From NCBI GenBank assembly GCA_028690665.1, contig JAQVAV010000005.1:224915-288914 (forward strand): a stretch of 64,000 nt of DNA, given 5' to 3'. The position numbers and the translations under genes were made by a program. The notes under the pieces are model-generated. The model saw only the letters and a list, made by a program, of their open reading frames with translations. It was not told where the DNA came from and did not search any database. This DNA comes from Paludibacter sp. Its GTDB lineage: Bacteria; Bacteroidota; Bacteroidia; Bacteroidales; Paludibacteraceae. Below, one piece after another: positions 16,454-25,244 of the stretch; the stretch's first letter is position 1, and each line of letters opens with the position of its first letter.

Positions 16454-18775
16454 CTATCGTTTTAAAATCTCGCAACTAAACAACGGTCCCGCAACCGATT
16501 TGTCGTCCAACGCCCTGAAAGTAACGGCCACTTTATTTTTACCTTTTGTCAGGCTTTCTGGAATGTGGTAATTTTTTTCAATGAAAGAGTTTCCCCACCA
16601 ATGGATAATGACAGTTGCTATAGAAACGTCCTCCACCTCAATATTAAATTTATAAATGTCTCCAAGGTTTCCCCAGAAAGTAGCGGAAAGATCCAATGGT
16701 TGATCCGGTAAAACCGGCATTTCAAACGAAAACCAGCCTCCGTCAACGGCTTTTCGGTATTTACGTCCCTGCATTTCTCCGACTCCAAGATTTTTTCCGG
16801 TAAAATTATGATCTCTTTCGGGCTGCATTTCTCCTGGTTGAAATTCGGAAACCATTTGTGCCTTAACCCACTTGTCATAATTTTGCTTCAGCAATATTTC
16901 ATCTTTCTTCTTTTTCCATTCCCCGGTGGTATAGTGTTCGAAATAAACCATAAGTTCACTGTCTTTCCTTTCGTAATAAGGTTTCATGCCTATTTGGTAA
17001 GGCTGCGATTTTTTCATTTGGAAATTCAGTCCGGTTCTTCCTGCACGTTCGACAACCGACGCAGCATCTCCAATACTATCAGTTACAACTACCGGATAAA
17101 CCGGGTGTTTTCCATCCAGCACACCTGAAAGTACTACCGGCCCGTACAAATACGCCCTGATATGTTCATCTCCCAAAGCAGCTTCAGAGGTAACGGATTC
17201 AGGAACAACCCAGGAAATCCGGTCTCCATCTGACCACCTTCTTTTGACAGCAACATAATTTTCCGCCGTAATCTTACTTCGCACCGGTTTCCCGTTCACA
17301 TAAAGAGAAAATCCGTTTTTTGCCCACTCAGGATAACGCAGTTTCAGAGTAAACTTCTGCCGCTTTTTCATTTCAAGTCTAATCCGGATCGTATCGGAAG
17401 CCGGAAATGCTGTCTCCTGCACCACTTTTACACTCCGGCTTTCCCAATTTAACACAGACGGAATAAACAAATTTACATACAAATCATTTTGCTGATCGGT
17501 ACAATAAATAAACTCTCCGTAGCGGGCATGGTTTTCCAAGCCAGTTCCCACACAGCACCAGAAAGAATCAAAAGGCGTTGAATATTGCCTCCGTGAATTA
17601 GTAGAAAGAGGCGACATGTAACACACCATGCCGGTTTCCGGATTCTGGGAACCGAGAATCTGGTTATACAAAGCCCGTTCATAATAATCGGCCTTAGCCC
17701 CGGAAGGATGCAACATAAAAAGATGCTTTGTAAGTTTGAGCATATTGTATGTGTTGCAGGTTTCACAGGTTTTATCCGTAATGCGGTCGCAGGTTCGTCC
17801 CGGAATACCAAAATGTTCCGACTCACTGTTTCCGCCTATAACATAAGAGTGATTGTGCACAACCGTATTCCAGAAAAAATCCGCGGTTTTGAAAAATTTT
17901 TCGTTTCCAGTCAGTTCGTATTCCCTCATAACTCCTATCACTTTAGGTATTTGCGTATTGGCATGTTTCCCGGCCAAATCATCCTGTTCCCGGGCAAGCG
18001 GGTCGAGAATTACCTTATGATTAAGCCTTTCGGCCAGTACAATGAATTTTTTATTCCCTGTCAGGGCATACACTTCTGCCATAGATTCATTAATACCCCC
18101 ATGCTCGCAAAGAAGAATTTTTTGTATTAAGGAATCCGGCAAACCGGACATAATATGTTCAAATCCGTTGGCTAATTTCAGTAAAACATCGTAAGCTTGC
18201 CGGTTACCGGTATAATTATAAACATCGATAAGCCCCGCAAATAATTTATGAAGATTATATAAAGGTACCCAGCATCCGTTCAAATCAAATCCAGCCGTTT
18301 GTATATCTCCTCTGGCTATTTCTGTAAATAAATCCCTCGCCCGTGGAAAACCTTCTACCAACCCGTAATAGTCAAAAGCCTGCTGACACGAATCCAGCTC
18401 ATTGACACTGTATTTAATCCGGTCATTCAACAATTCATTGCCGGTAGAAGCATACATCATGGATAATGCAGATAAATAATGTCCGAAAGTCTGTCCTGCA
18501 ACACCCTGGCTTTCCCAGCCTCCATACTTTGGAGCCTTTGGTTTTAATCCCGATTCCGTTCTGAAGCCGCTCAGGAAGCGATCCGGATTGAAGGACAACA
18601 ACCATTTTTCGTCGGCTTCCATGGCCCGTTTAAAACGGCTGTCGGTTAAACGGACAGACGACAGAGGGAATGGAATGGCCTGCGGTACAGGAATTTTGTT
18701 TTCAGCAAACGAGAGCAGGGTAAAAACACTCAAAAAAAGAATAATGTAATACTTATATTGGAAATGTGGCTTCAT
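16454..18775 (-). CDS. GH127-type beta-L-arabinofuranosidase (DUF1680)
   Basis: The chosen ATG (MKPHFQ...) lies one base past the stop codon of the upstream hydrolase gene and yields a signal peptide; two in-frame ATGs a few codons earlier would overlap that gene. The 773-residue protein has the GH127 alpha/alpha-barrel with the zinc/cysteine active site. E338 and C340 lie in CETCNTYNM, and the adjacent pair C407-C408 in FWCCVGTG includes the expected cysteine nucleophile. GH127 enzymes release beta-L-arabinofuranose from arabinan side chains or hydroxyproline-linked oligosaccharides, and some act on other plant sugars. C-terminal beta domains (about 470-773) complete the protein. Tight coupling to the clan GH-A gene suggests the two work on the same oligosaccharide in the periplasm. 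Confidence 0.88.
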   Translation of the reverse strand: MKPHFQYKYYIILFLSVFTLLSFAENKIPVPQAIPFPLSSVRLTDSRFKRAMEADEKWLLSFNPDRFLSGFRTESGLKPKAPKYGGWESQGVAGQTFGHYLSALSMMYASTGNELLNDRIKYSVNELDSCQQAFDYYGLVEGFPRARDLFTEIARGDIQTAGFDLNGCWVPLYNLHKLFAGLIDVYNYTGNRQAYDVLLKLANGFEHIMSGLPDSLIQKILLCEHGGINESMAEVYALTGNKKFIVLAERLNHKVILDPLAREQDDLAGKHANTQIPKVIGVMREYELTGNEKFFKTADFFWNTVVHNHSYVIGGNSESEHFGIPGRTCDRITDKTCETCNTYNMLKLTKHLFMLHPSGAKADYYERALYNQILGSQNPETGMVCYMSPLSTNSRRQYSTPFDSFWCCVGTGLENHARYGEFIYCTDQQNDLYVNLFIPSVLNWESRSVKVVQETAFPASDTIRIRLEMKKRQKFTLKLRYPEWAKNGFSLYVNGKPVRSKITAENYVAVKRRWSDGDRISWVVPESVTSEAALGDEHIRAYLYGPVVLSGVLDGKHPVYPVVVTDSIGDAASVVERAGRTGLNFQMKKSQPYQIGMKPYYERKDSELMVYFEHYTTGEWKKKKDEILLKQNYDKWVKAQMVSEFQPGEMQPERDHNFTGKNLGVGEMQGRKYRKAVDGGWFSFEMPVLPDQPLDLSATFWGNLGDIYKFNIEVEDVSIATVIIHWWGNSFIEKNYHIPESLTKGKNKVAVTFRALDDKSVAGPLFSCEILKR

Positions 18776-18776
18776 T

Positions 18777-19847
18777 TTATTCATGTTCTGTAAGTTTGCG
18801 GATAACATTTATTTCTTCCTGCGAAAAGGGAGTCCCATCTTTTCTGAAAATATCGTGAAACCAGACTTTAGGTTCCCCTCCTTGCGGCATTGGCTGATCC
18901 CATGCATAAATGGTATTTGTTTTGCCGGAAACAAGCCCCCAGTTAATAGCTCCTATATGATTTGCCTTAAGCATAGGCATAATTGTCTGGAAATAACTGC
19001 CATCACGACGATTCATATACTCTGTACAAACTAAAGGGCGTTTATATCTTTCAAGAGAATCTATTGCCTGCTGATGTGTAACAGAATCGTTATAATTGTG
19101 ATACGAAATAATATCGGAGTGTTGAAACAGGAAATTATTAATTTCTGTAAGTCCGGCATTCCACACTCCGGCAGTGAGGGGCTGCGCCGGATTAACTGCC
19201 CTTGCCCACGAAAAAACTTCTTTCAATAACGGAAGACTTTTATTTCCATGCCCGCTGTTTCCCGCTTCATTATACAAATCCCAAAAAACAACACGTTTGT
19301 CTTTTTTAAATGATGCAAGTATGTCTTTCACATAAAACTCGAGTGCCGGTATTAATGTAGAATCCTGACTTAGTAAAACACCGGGATCCTGTACCCAGCC
19401 GGAATTATGCACACCGGTTTCCGGAGCAGGTTGTTTGCCTGGAGCATAAGTCGAATTCCAGCAATCATCAAAAAAAACAAAGATGGTTGAAATGTGATGC
19501 CGGGCAGCAATATCAAGATATTCATTGATGCGGTTTTTGAATCCTTCTTTGTCTATTTCCCAAACTACATGATGTAAAAACACCCGCATACAATTCATGC
19601 CTATTACCTCAGCCATACCCAGTTCTCTATCAATAGTCTCAGGATCGAATGTCTCTTTTTGCCACATTTCCAACTGATTAATGGCCGTACTTGGCTGAAA
19701 ATTACAACCCCGCAACCATTCCTGCTGTTTGTACCATGCATCCGCTTTTTGTTGACTCCAGCGTTCTGCAGCATTCATACTCTCATTTGAAATAGTTAAA
19801 AAAATCAACAGGCTTAATAAAAAACGTCCTCTTATTACAATCTTCAT
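18777..19847 (-). CDS. Clan GH-A (GH5/GH2-like) glycoside hydrolase
   Basis: This 356-residue protein has a signal peptide (about 1-26) and a single TIM barrel. The acid/base is expected at E194 in DLYNEAGNSG (strand 4) and the nucleophile at E276 in LVCTEYMNR (strand 7), the clan GH-A arrangement. The early RGCNF and NCMRVFL segments fit a cellulase-like fold. The exact family and substrate cannot be fixed by eye; similar genes are usually annotated as cellulase-family or GH2-type hydrolases. The stop codon falls inside the start region of the GH127 gene, so translation is probably coupled. It appears to begin a transcription unit after a 507-bp gap. Confidence 0.8.
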   Translation of the reverse strand: MKIVIRGRFLLSLLIFLTISNESMNAAERWSQQKADAWYKQQEWLRGCNFQPSTAINQLEMWQKETFDPETIDRELGMAEVIGMNCMRVFLHHVVWEIDKEGFKNRINEYLDIAARHHISTIFVFFDDCWNSTYAPGKQPAPETGVHNSGWVQDPGVLLSQDSTLIPALEFYVKDILASFKKDKRVVFWDLYNEAGNSGHGNKSLPLLKEVFSWARAVNPAQPLTAGVWNAGLTEINNFLFQHSDIISYHNYNDSVTHQQAIDSLERYKRPLVCTEYMNRRDGSYFQTIMPMLKANHIGAINWGLVSGKTNTIYAWDQPMPQGGEPKVWFHDIFRKDGTPFSQEEINVIRKLTEHE

Positions 19848-19910
19848 ATTTATTATTTTAAGATTCTTATTCTGATTTAATTAAAAAAAACTAAATCATA
19901 ACCGGGGCAA

Positions 19911-19944
19911 AAGCCGGATCCATCATATTCAACAGATCCGGCTT
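19911..19944 (-). promoter_or_regulatory. Perfect 10-bp inverted repeat in the leader of the GH-A/GH127 genes
   Basis: AAGCCGGATC (19911-19920) and GATCCGGCTT (19935-19944) form a strong hairpin with a 14-nt loop, 64 bp upstream of the hydrolase start codon. On the minus strand only four T follow, so it may be a weak terminator, a leader structure or a protein-binding site. No gene ends nearby for which it would be the natural terminator, because the LamG gene has its own hairpin at 20296-20329. Confidence 0.5.
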
Positions 19945-20065
19945 CAATTCACAACATCCATAACAATCTTGAGACTTTTACAGTCACAAACAGGATAAAA
20001 ACGACTAAACAACAATGAAAATTATACCTAAACCCTCTATCTAATTTATCATGATATTTTATGGT

Positions 20066-20073
20066 CAAATTTA
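20066..20073 (-). promoter_or_regulatory. Possible -7 box for the GH-A/GH127 unit
   Basis: The minus strand reads TAAATTTG, matching TAnnTTTG, about 220 bp upstream of the hydrolase start. No matching -33 element was found. The remaining sequence between 19945 and 20295 shows no gene or repeat. Confidence 0.3.
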
Positions 20074-20295
20074 CAGAAAGAACTCTGTGCGCTTGTTTAA
20101 TTATTATTCATGCATGTTAGATGGATTAGTCAATTCGTTTTTAAAGGAGGGGAATGATGTATCTAAGAATGGTTATTATACTTCTGAGCGTTTAAAACCA
20201 TATCAAAATGAGTAATGGTTTACATAAAACTCTCTTTCCTTCCATAACATTATTTTTTCTCTGTAACGATATTTCAGGACAAGGCAAAAAAATAA

Positions 20296-20329
20296 AAAGC
20301 CGGAGAAATAAATAAATTTCTCCGGCTTT
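20296..20329 (-). terminator. Strong intrinsic terminator after the LamG/ricin-like gene
   Basis: A perfect 14-bp stem (AAAGCCGGAGAAAT at 20296-20309 and its complement at 20316-20329) is followed on the minus strand by a T-rich tract. It lies 26 nt past the stop codon of the upstream gene. Confidence 0.8.
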
Positions 20330-20354
20330 GCTTTATAACTTTGTTTATCTGTCC

Positions 20355-23138
20355 TTATTTCACAATCACTTTTGTTACAGTATTATCTACTTTTACAAGA
20401 TAAATACCCGTATTTACATTGAACTCATTCTGAGATTTCGATGTTGACAACTTACGTCCGGTTATATCAAATAAACTTACGTTCTCGGTACCTTTCAATC
20501 CGGTAATCTTAATCAAATTTCCATCTGTTATAATCTTATAATAAGAATCACTGATTAAATAAATTCCACTCGGACTTGCAGTGTAAGCAGCATTAAGTTG
20601 ATCGATAGTATCCGCAACACTCATTTCGCCACCCAAAAAGTCTATGTCTTCAAGAGCCTTATTATAAATTCTTAAATCATAAACCAATGTCTTACGCAAA
20701 TAGACATCACCAGTATAGCAAGAACGGCCTATCCAGTTATAGATTGTTCCTAATTTTCCGGACTTAGGTAAGCTATTGGCAAGAAGTTGAGTTACAGTTC
20801 CGCTTTCCAATCCGGCTCCATCTATGTACAACGTTCCGATAGTATCTTTTTGGGTGTAACCCAGATAATGCCATCCTCCTTTCAATGCAACAGTATTTGG
20901 TCCGACAGTTTGTTCTGAATTCCAGTTAGTCGGGCTCACAACAGCCACTTGTTTTTTAAGAATACCAACGAAATATCCGGTAGGATCATTATTGATATCT
21001 TTTGAATTGGAAAAAGTCCAAAGGAAGTTACCGTCACTACTCAAGTCATCATCCGAATAGTCTTCATCAATTCTATAGTATGCTCCAATAGTAAAGTCTT
21101 TCAAATTATACATGACTTTCCCAACTTCGTTGCCCATGTCAAAATAACCAATACTGTCTCCCAGATCAAGCACCTGGTAAATACCTGTTTCTGTAGTTCC
21201 AATAGAGCGTATAGTAGCTTCATTTTTAAGGACTCCCTGAAAGTGTTTTTCTGCAACATCTGTTACGACAGAATCACTTACATTACTGAAGTCATATTTT
21301 ACCCAAAGATCCCCTGTAAACTCGGTACCGTCAGCAACAATAACTGTAGCATCAAACGACTTGCTAACACTTTGACCGTTTTTCATAAGCGTAGCAGTTA
21401 GTGTTACCGGATACGAGAAATATTTTGGACGTGTTACAACTCCGGCAGAAGTTATGAGACTATCATTTGAAGATTTCCATATAATTGAAATAGTCGGATC
21501 AAGTTCTCCCTGAGTTGGCAAAGTCAAATTTGATGTTACTGCGTCCAGGTTGCTCAAGGTAAGATTATCACGTTCGGCAGGAAGCTCAGAAACCACATAA
21601 TCAGAATCTTCTGCGTAAGCAGCATTTAAAGCATCCAGAGTTTCACTTACCGGATCAAAACCTTCATATCCGTTCACAAGGTCATCCTCTGTCAGAGGTA
21701 CGCCTAAAACTCTGAAGTCATAAAGCATCGTCTTTTTAAGATAACTATCAGAAGTATAGCATGAACGTCCAAGCCAGTTATAGAGAGTTCCTGTTCTACC
21801 TTCAATAGGTAAAACTGTCGAAGGCAAGCTTGTCATTCCTGTATTCTGAGCCATTTGAACGCCATCAATATATATTGTACCGGTCGTACCGTCTTGAATA
21901 TATGCAAAATGATGCCATGTACCCAAAGTCGGAGCCGCGGCCACACTTACAGCCTGTTCTGCCCCCCAGTTTGATTTTGTTATTGCAACACGCTGTTTTC
22001 CAAGAATATTGATAATATATCCACTTGGATCATTTGATATATCATTTGAGTTTGAGAAAGTCCAAAGGAAATTTCCATTATCAGTCAGTGTAGAATAACT
22101 TGAATCAACCCTGAAATAACAACTCATCGAATAATCTTTCAGAGAATAAATTGCTTCACCAAGATCTGTTCCCATATCGAAATAACCAGACCCGTTTCCT
22201 GTATACAGCACATTGTAAGTTCCATTATCCGGAGTTCCTATTGTTTTGATAGATGCATCATTCATAACAGTACCATCAAAACCGCTTTCAGATTCATCTT
22301 TTACCTTCCACTGCCCATCAACCAGCGAAATGGCGGCCGAGCTGAAATCCCATTGGGCCAGGATTAGAGGAGCTTCGTTTTGTGATTTCACAGTTACAAC
22401 AAATTCCTTGGTCAACGAGAATGTTTCATCATTATACGTCATCGACAAAGTTGCTGTCAACGTTGCTGTAGCATCATACTTTTCAGGTTGTGTTACAACA
22501 CCTTCCGTTGAAATCAAAGCTGAATTGGAAGAAGCCCAGGCAATTTGAACATTTCCATCTGAAGTTGGCAGAGTTAAGTTCTCAGTTACTGCAGAAAGAT
22601 CATCGCCTAAAGAAAGGCTGTTATAAGCATTGATTAATTCTGATGGAACTGTCGCATCTTCTAACTTAAAAACTCCCATGACATTATCTACCGTTTTATC
22701 GCAATACATATAAGAATTTTCATCAACAGCGTCGGTTGCCAGATACTTTGTATTGAAAACAAGTTCTAACCGGAAAACAACAGCACTCGTATCAACATCT
22801 GCGATTACCCATTCTGAACTTTCAGCATTAGGCTCTGACAAATAAACCGTACTCCAGTCGCTACTCGCAATTTTGCTTAAATACATTCCGGAGACATTCC
22901 GTATAAAATATGTATCAGTAAGCCCTTCTACAGGGACAAATTCAAATGCTTGTGCAAGAGAAGATGACTTAGATTGAACTACAGGTTGTGTTGAATTAGT
23001 TACCCCAATCACCATTCCGGATGGAGATTGCACAATGTTGTAGTATTTTCCTTGTTCGGGTACTACATTTGCTGCCTGCACATTAAATATCATTAATAAT
23101 GCAAAGCATAAAGTACTTAGAAAGTAGTTTTTCTTCAT
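20355..23138 (-). CDS. Secreted protein with ricin-like domain and two Ig-LamG modules, short T9SS-like tail
   Basis: This 927-residue protein has a signal peptide (1-22) and a ricin/beta-trefoil-like N-terminal domain (about 25-160). A module then repeats twice: a degenerate bacterial Ig-like domain (about 165-255 and 515-605; both with ENLTLPT or SNLTLPT, W.SSN and GVVT.P) followed by a LamG concanavalin-like sandwich (about 258-490 and 611-835; both with GYFDMG, NFLWTFSNS and NW(L/I)GRSCYT). A short beta-rich tail (about 855-927; LFDITGRKL, GIYLVKV) resembles a T9SS sorting domain without its PNP motif. No catalytic residues were seen. It probably binds polysaccharide at the surface; similar modules accompany arabinan and other plant-glycan enzymes. 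Its own terminator makes it a separate unit from the hydrolases. Confidence 0.8.
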   Translation of the reverse strand: MKKNYFLSTLCFALLMIFNVQAANVVPEQGKYYNIVQSPSGMVIGVTNSTQPVVQSKSSSLAQAFEFVPVEGLTDTYFIRNVSGMYLSKIASSDWSTVYLSEPNAESSEWVIADVDTSAVVFRLELVFNTKYLATDAVDENSYMYCDKTVDNVMGVFKLEDATVPSELINAYNSLSLGDDLSAVTENLTLPTSDGNVQIAWASSNSALISTEGVVTQPEKYDATATLTATLSMTYNDETFSLTKEFVVTVKSQNEAPLILAQWDFSSAAISLVDGQWKVKDESESGFDGTVMNDASIKTIGTPDNGTYNVLYTGNGSGYFDMGTDLGEAIYSLKDYSMSCYFRVDSSYSTLTDNGNFLWTFSNSNDISNDPSGYIINILGKQRVAITKSNWGAEQAVSVAAAPTLGTWHHFAYIQDGTTGTIYIDGVQMAQNTGMTSLPSTVLPIEGRTGTLYNWLGRSCYTSDSYLKKTMLYDFRVLGVPLTEDDLVNGYEGFDPVSETLDALNAAYAEDSDYVVSELPAERDNLTLSNLDAVTSNLTLPTQGELDPTISIIWKSSNDSLITSAGVVTRPKYFSYPVTLTATLMKNGQSVSKSFDATVIVADGTEFTGDLWVKYDFSNVSDSVVTDVAEKHFQGVLKNEATIRSIGTTETGIYQVLDLGDSIGYFDMGNEVGKVMYNLKDFTIGAYYRIDEDYSDDDLSSDGNFLWTFSNSKDINNDPTGYFVGILKKQVAVVSPTNWNSEQTVGPNTVALKGGWHYLGYTQKDTIGTLYIDGAGLESGTVTQLLANSLPKSGKLGTIYNWIGRSCYTGDVYLRKTLVYDLRIYNKALEDIDFLGGEMSVADTIDQLNAAYTASPSGIYLISDSYYKIITDGNLIKITGLKGTENVSLFDITGRKLSTSKSQNEFNVNTGIYLVKVDNTVTKVIVK

Positions 23139-23541
23139 TTTTATTGAGTTTTAGTTATTATGGTATTAGAAATAATTTACATTAAATACACTGTTGAATG
23201 TATAAAGCAGTCAAAACATTTTTGCTCACATTCTAAGCGGAGTTCTTCACAGTATAACCGAATTCCAGCATACATAAATTCGGCAAAAATGGGTATTAAA
23301 CTAAGCAATACACTCATTTTTCAATGCTCATGAAGCAAGAAAACAACTTTTTGATATTAACCTTTTCAACGAAGCACATTCTTTACCTCAGAATAAAAAT
23401 TCCCTGTTGAATATAAGCGCTTTAGCACAAACGTTCTCCTCTGAAAATCGCACATAAAGCAAGTGTAATAACAGAGTGCTATTTTATAAAGATTAATGCT
23501 AATAAACGATAAAAAAACATTCAGAAAGGTTGACTTTTATC
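23139..23541. other. Intergenic region, no gene seen
   Basis: About 400 AT-rich bases separate the LamG/ricin-like gene from the flippase-like gene. I found no TAnnTTTG box on the minus strand, no strong hairpin and no coding potential. The promoter of the LamG gene must lie here but could not be picked out. Confidence 0.5.
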
Positions 23542-24516
23542 TCAAATCCTCTTCAATCCGACGATTGCATTCCCGACTATGACAGGAATACCGGAATTAA
23601 CAGCCCATAAACACATACCGGCAAAAGCAACAGCTGCAGGCTGATGTGCAAAAATGCCGATAAAAATAGCTGCGTAAGAACCCCGGACAGCCGCTTCTGC
23701 AAAAGCCAATGAAGGAGTAAAAGTCACAAACAGGTAGGTGGTTGGAATCGCTAATGCCGCTTGCCATAGATTGATGTCAATTCCCCAGAAAAGCAGCATA
23801 GCAAACATCTGTGTAGTAAATATCAGATAACGGAACAGGGAAATTGCCAGAATTTGCAGAAGTTTACTGATATTATAGGTTCCGATATCCTGCAGGAAAG
23901 AAAAACGGTTATTTAATTTTTTATTCCGCGCGATTGCCGGAAATGAGAAATAAAATACAATCATCAAAACAGCAAGAAATCCTACGCAGATAAGATACTT
24001 TGGAAGTAAAACCTGAGTATTATTTGCTTTAACGGAAAACAACAAAACAGTAGCAGGAATCCCGACTAAAGCCATTACAAAATTCTGTGTCAAACTATTA
24101 ATAAACGAATATACAATACCCGCTTTCCGATGACCATCTTTCAAAAACAAAATCCGGCCAGCGAATTCTCCACTTCGATTGGGAGTAAAAAAGCCACTTG
24201 AAAAGCCGGCAAGAACAGACTTTAAAGATTGACCAATGCTAAGCTTCTCTGTTCCGGAAATTAATTGTTTCCATTTTATGGATTCTGTTAGAATATTGGC
24301 CGGAAGCAACCCGAAAACGAGCAGCAGCCAGGGATATTGTTGCCATGAAATTTGTTTAAACTGAAAAAATAGTTCATTATAATTCTGGTGGTACAATAGA
24401 ATATAAATCAGATACCCGTAAGAAGCCAATGCAAAAATCCACAGAAGCAGTTTGCGAAGATATTGCTGCCGAAGAACTTTGATGAATTGCTTTATGACGC
24501 TTCTCAATTCAATCAT
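23542..24516 (-). CDS. LPG synthase-type transmembrane (flippase-like) protein
   Basis: This 324-residue integral membrane protein has about eight hydrophobic helices and the features of the lysylphosphatidylglycerol synthase TM / AglD-like family: an SIKWKQLI segment, GFFTPNRSGEFAGR in the middle, and EAAVRGSYAAIF near the C-terminus. Family members are thought to flip or modify lipid-linked substrates, but the substrate here is unknown. There is no soluble aminoacyl-transferase domain, so it is not a full MprF. It starts 10 bp after the GtrA gene and forms a two-gene operon with it, which suggests a joint role in lipid-linked sugar or polyprenyl-phosphate movement. Confidence 0.8.
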   Translation of the reverse strand: MIELRSVIKQFIKVLRQQYLRKLLLWIFALASYGYLIYILLYHQNYNELFFQFKQISWQQYPWLLLVFGLLPANILTESIKWKQLISGTEKLSIGQSLKSVLAGFSSGFFTPNRSGEFAGRILFLKDGHRKAGIVYSFINSLTQNFVMALVGIPATVLLFSVKANNTQVLLPKYLICVGFLAVLMIVFYFSFPAIARNKKLNNRFSFLQDIGTYNISKLLQILAISLFRYLIFTTQMFAMLLFWGIDINLWQAALAIPTTYLFVTFTPSLAFAEAAVRGSYAAIFIGIFAHQPAAVAFAGMCLWAVNSGIPVIVGNAIVGLKRI

Positions 24517-24526
24517 TCACTGTTTT

Positions 24527-25033
24527 TTATTTATCGATTGGAGTCTGAGTCTTAAATGTATACGTTTTTTGTGAGAAATAGCTGAACAAGGTGGTTATAA
24601 CCGTTATAATCATTTTAGCCGGAGTAGGAAAGACATGTAAAAAATCGACCAATAGCTTTAATCCTATGTAATTAAGCAACAAATTAGCGATTACCACAGC
24701 GAGATATCTCACAATTTGTACCTTACCCTTCAATTGCGATGCTGTAAAAGTAACATATTTCTGGAGTAAGAAACCCGTCATAAAAGTGATAGGAAAAACA
24801 ATAAACATTGAAGCAATATGCGAACTAATCGTCACAAAGCCTATATGCAACATTTCTTTTTGCAGAATGTAGTGAAATGTAATAAAATAAAGAACCCAGT
24901 CGAGAGCCATATTTGCAACTCCTGTGACACCATAACGAAAGAAATAAAGAGGCATGTATCTCTTAAATGGCGGATAAAAAAAATCAACTATTTGGGTAAT
25001 CCGGTGTCCGGTTGCTACAAGAGTTTTTCTCAT
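24527..25033 (-). CDS. GtrA family membrane protein
   Basis: This 168-residue protein has four predicted helices and the GtrA-type pattern FFRYGVTGVANMALD in the first helix region, with FxxQKTYTFK at the end of the last. GtrA-like proteins are proposed to move polyprenyl-phosphate-linked sugars across the inner membrane for cell-surface glycan modification. The gene shares an intergenic region with divergent rsmA and is followed directly by the flippase-like gene. A second GtrA-family gene lies at 58980-59408. Confidence 0.85.
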   Translation of the reverse strand: MRKTLVATGHRITQIVDFFYPPFKRYMPLYFFRYGVTGVANMALDWVLYFITFHYILQKEMLHIGFVTISSHIASMFIVFPITFMTGFLLQKYVTFTASQLKGKVQIVRYLAVVIANLLLNYIGLKLLVDFLHVFPTPAKMIITVITTLFSYFSQKTYTFKTQTPIDK

Positions 25034-25091
25034 GGAATATCTAAATCTGGCATTTTAATACATCCGAAATATAAAAAGTAGGATAATCAAA

Positions 25092-25109
25092 CAAAAATAC
25101 GTACTTTTG
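25092..25109. promoter_or_regulatory. Back-to-back divergent -7 boxes for the GtrA operon and rsmA
   Basis: The minus strand reads TATTTTTG (25092-25099) and the plus strand TACTTTTG (25102-25109), both matching TAnnTTTG and only 2 bp apart. Together they form a near-palindrome. Neither has a clear -33 TTTG at the usual distance. The rsmA transcript would carry a leader of about 130 nt. A third minus-strand box, TATCTTTG, occurs at 25143-25150. Confidence 0.5.
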
Positions 25110-25244
25110 TGCGCCGGATGTAGATCTTGTTAATTCTGGATACAAAGATAATACAAGAAATACAACAATTATTGCAATTATATTTTACAATATTTTATTT
25201 CAATTTTTTATTAATAACCGTTATGCCCGACGATTACCATAGTT

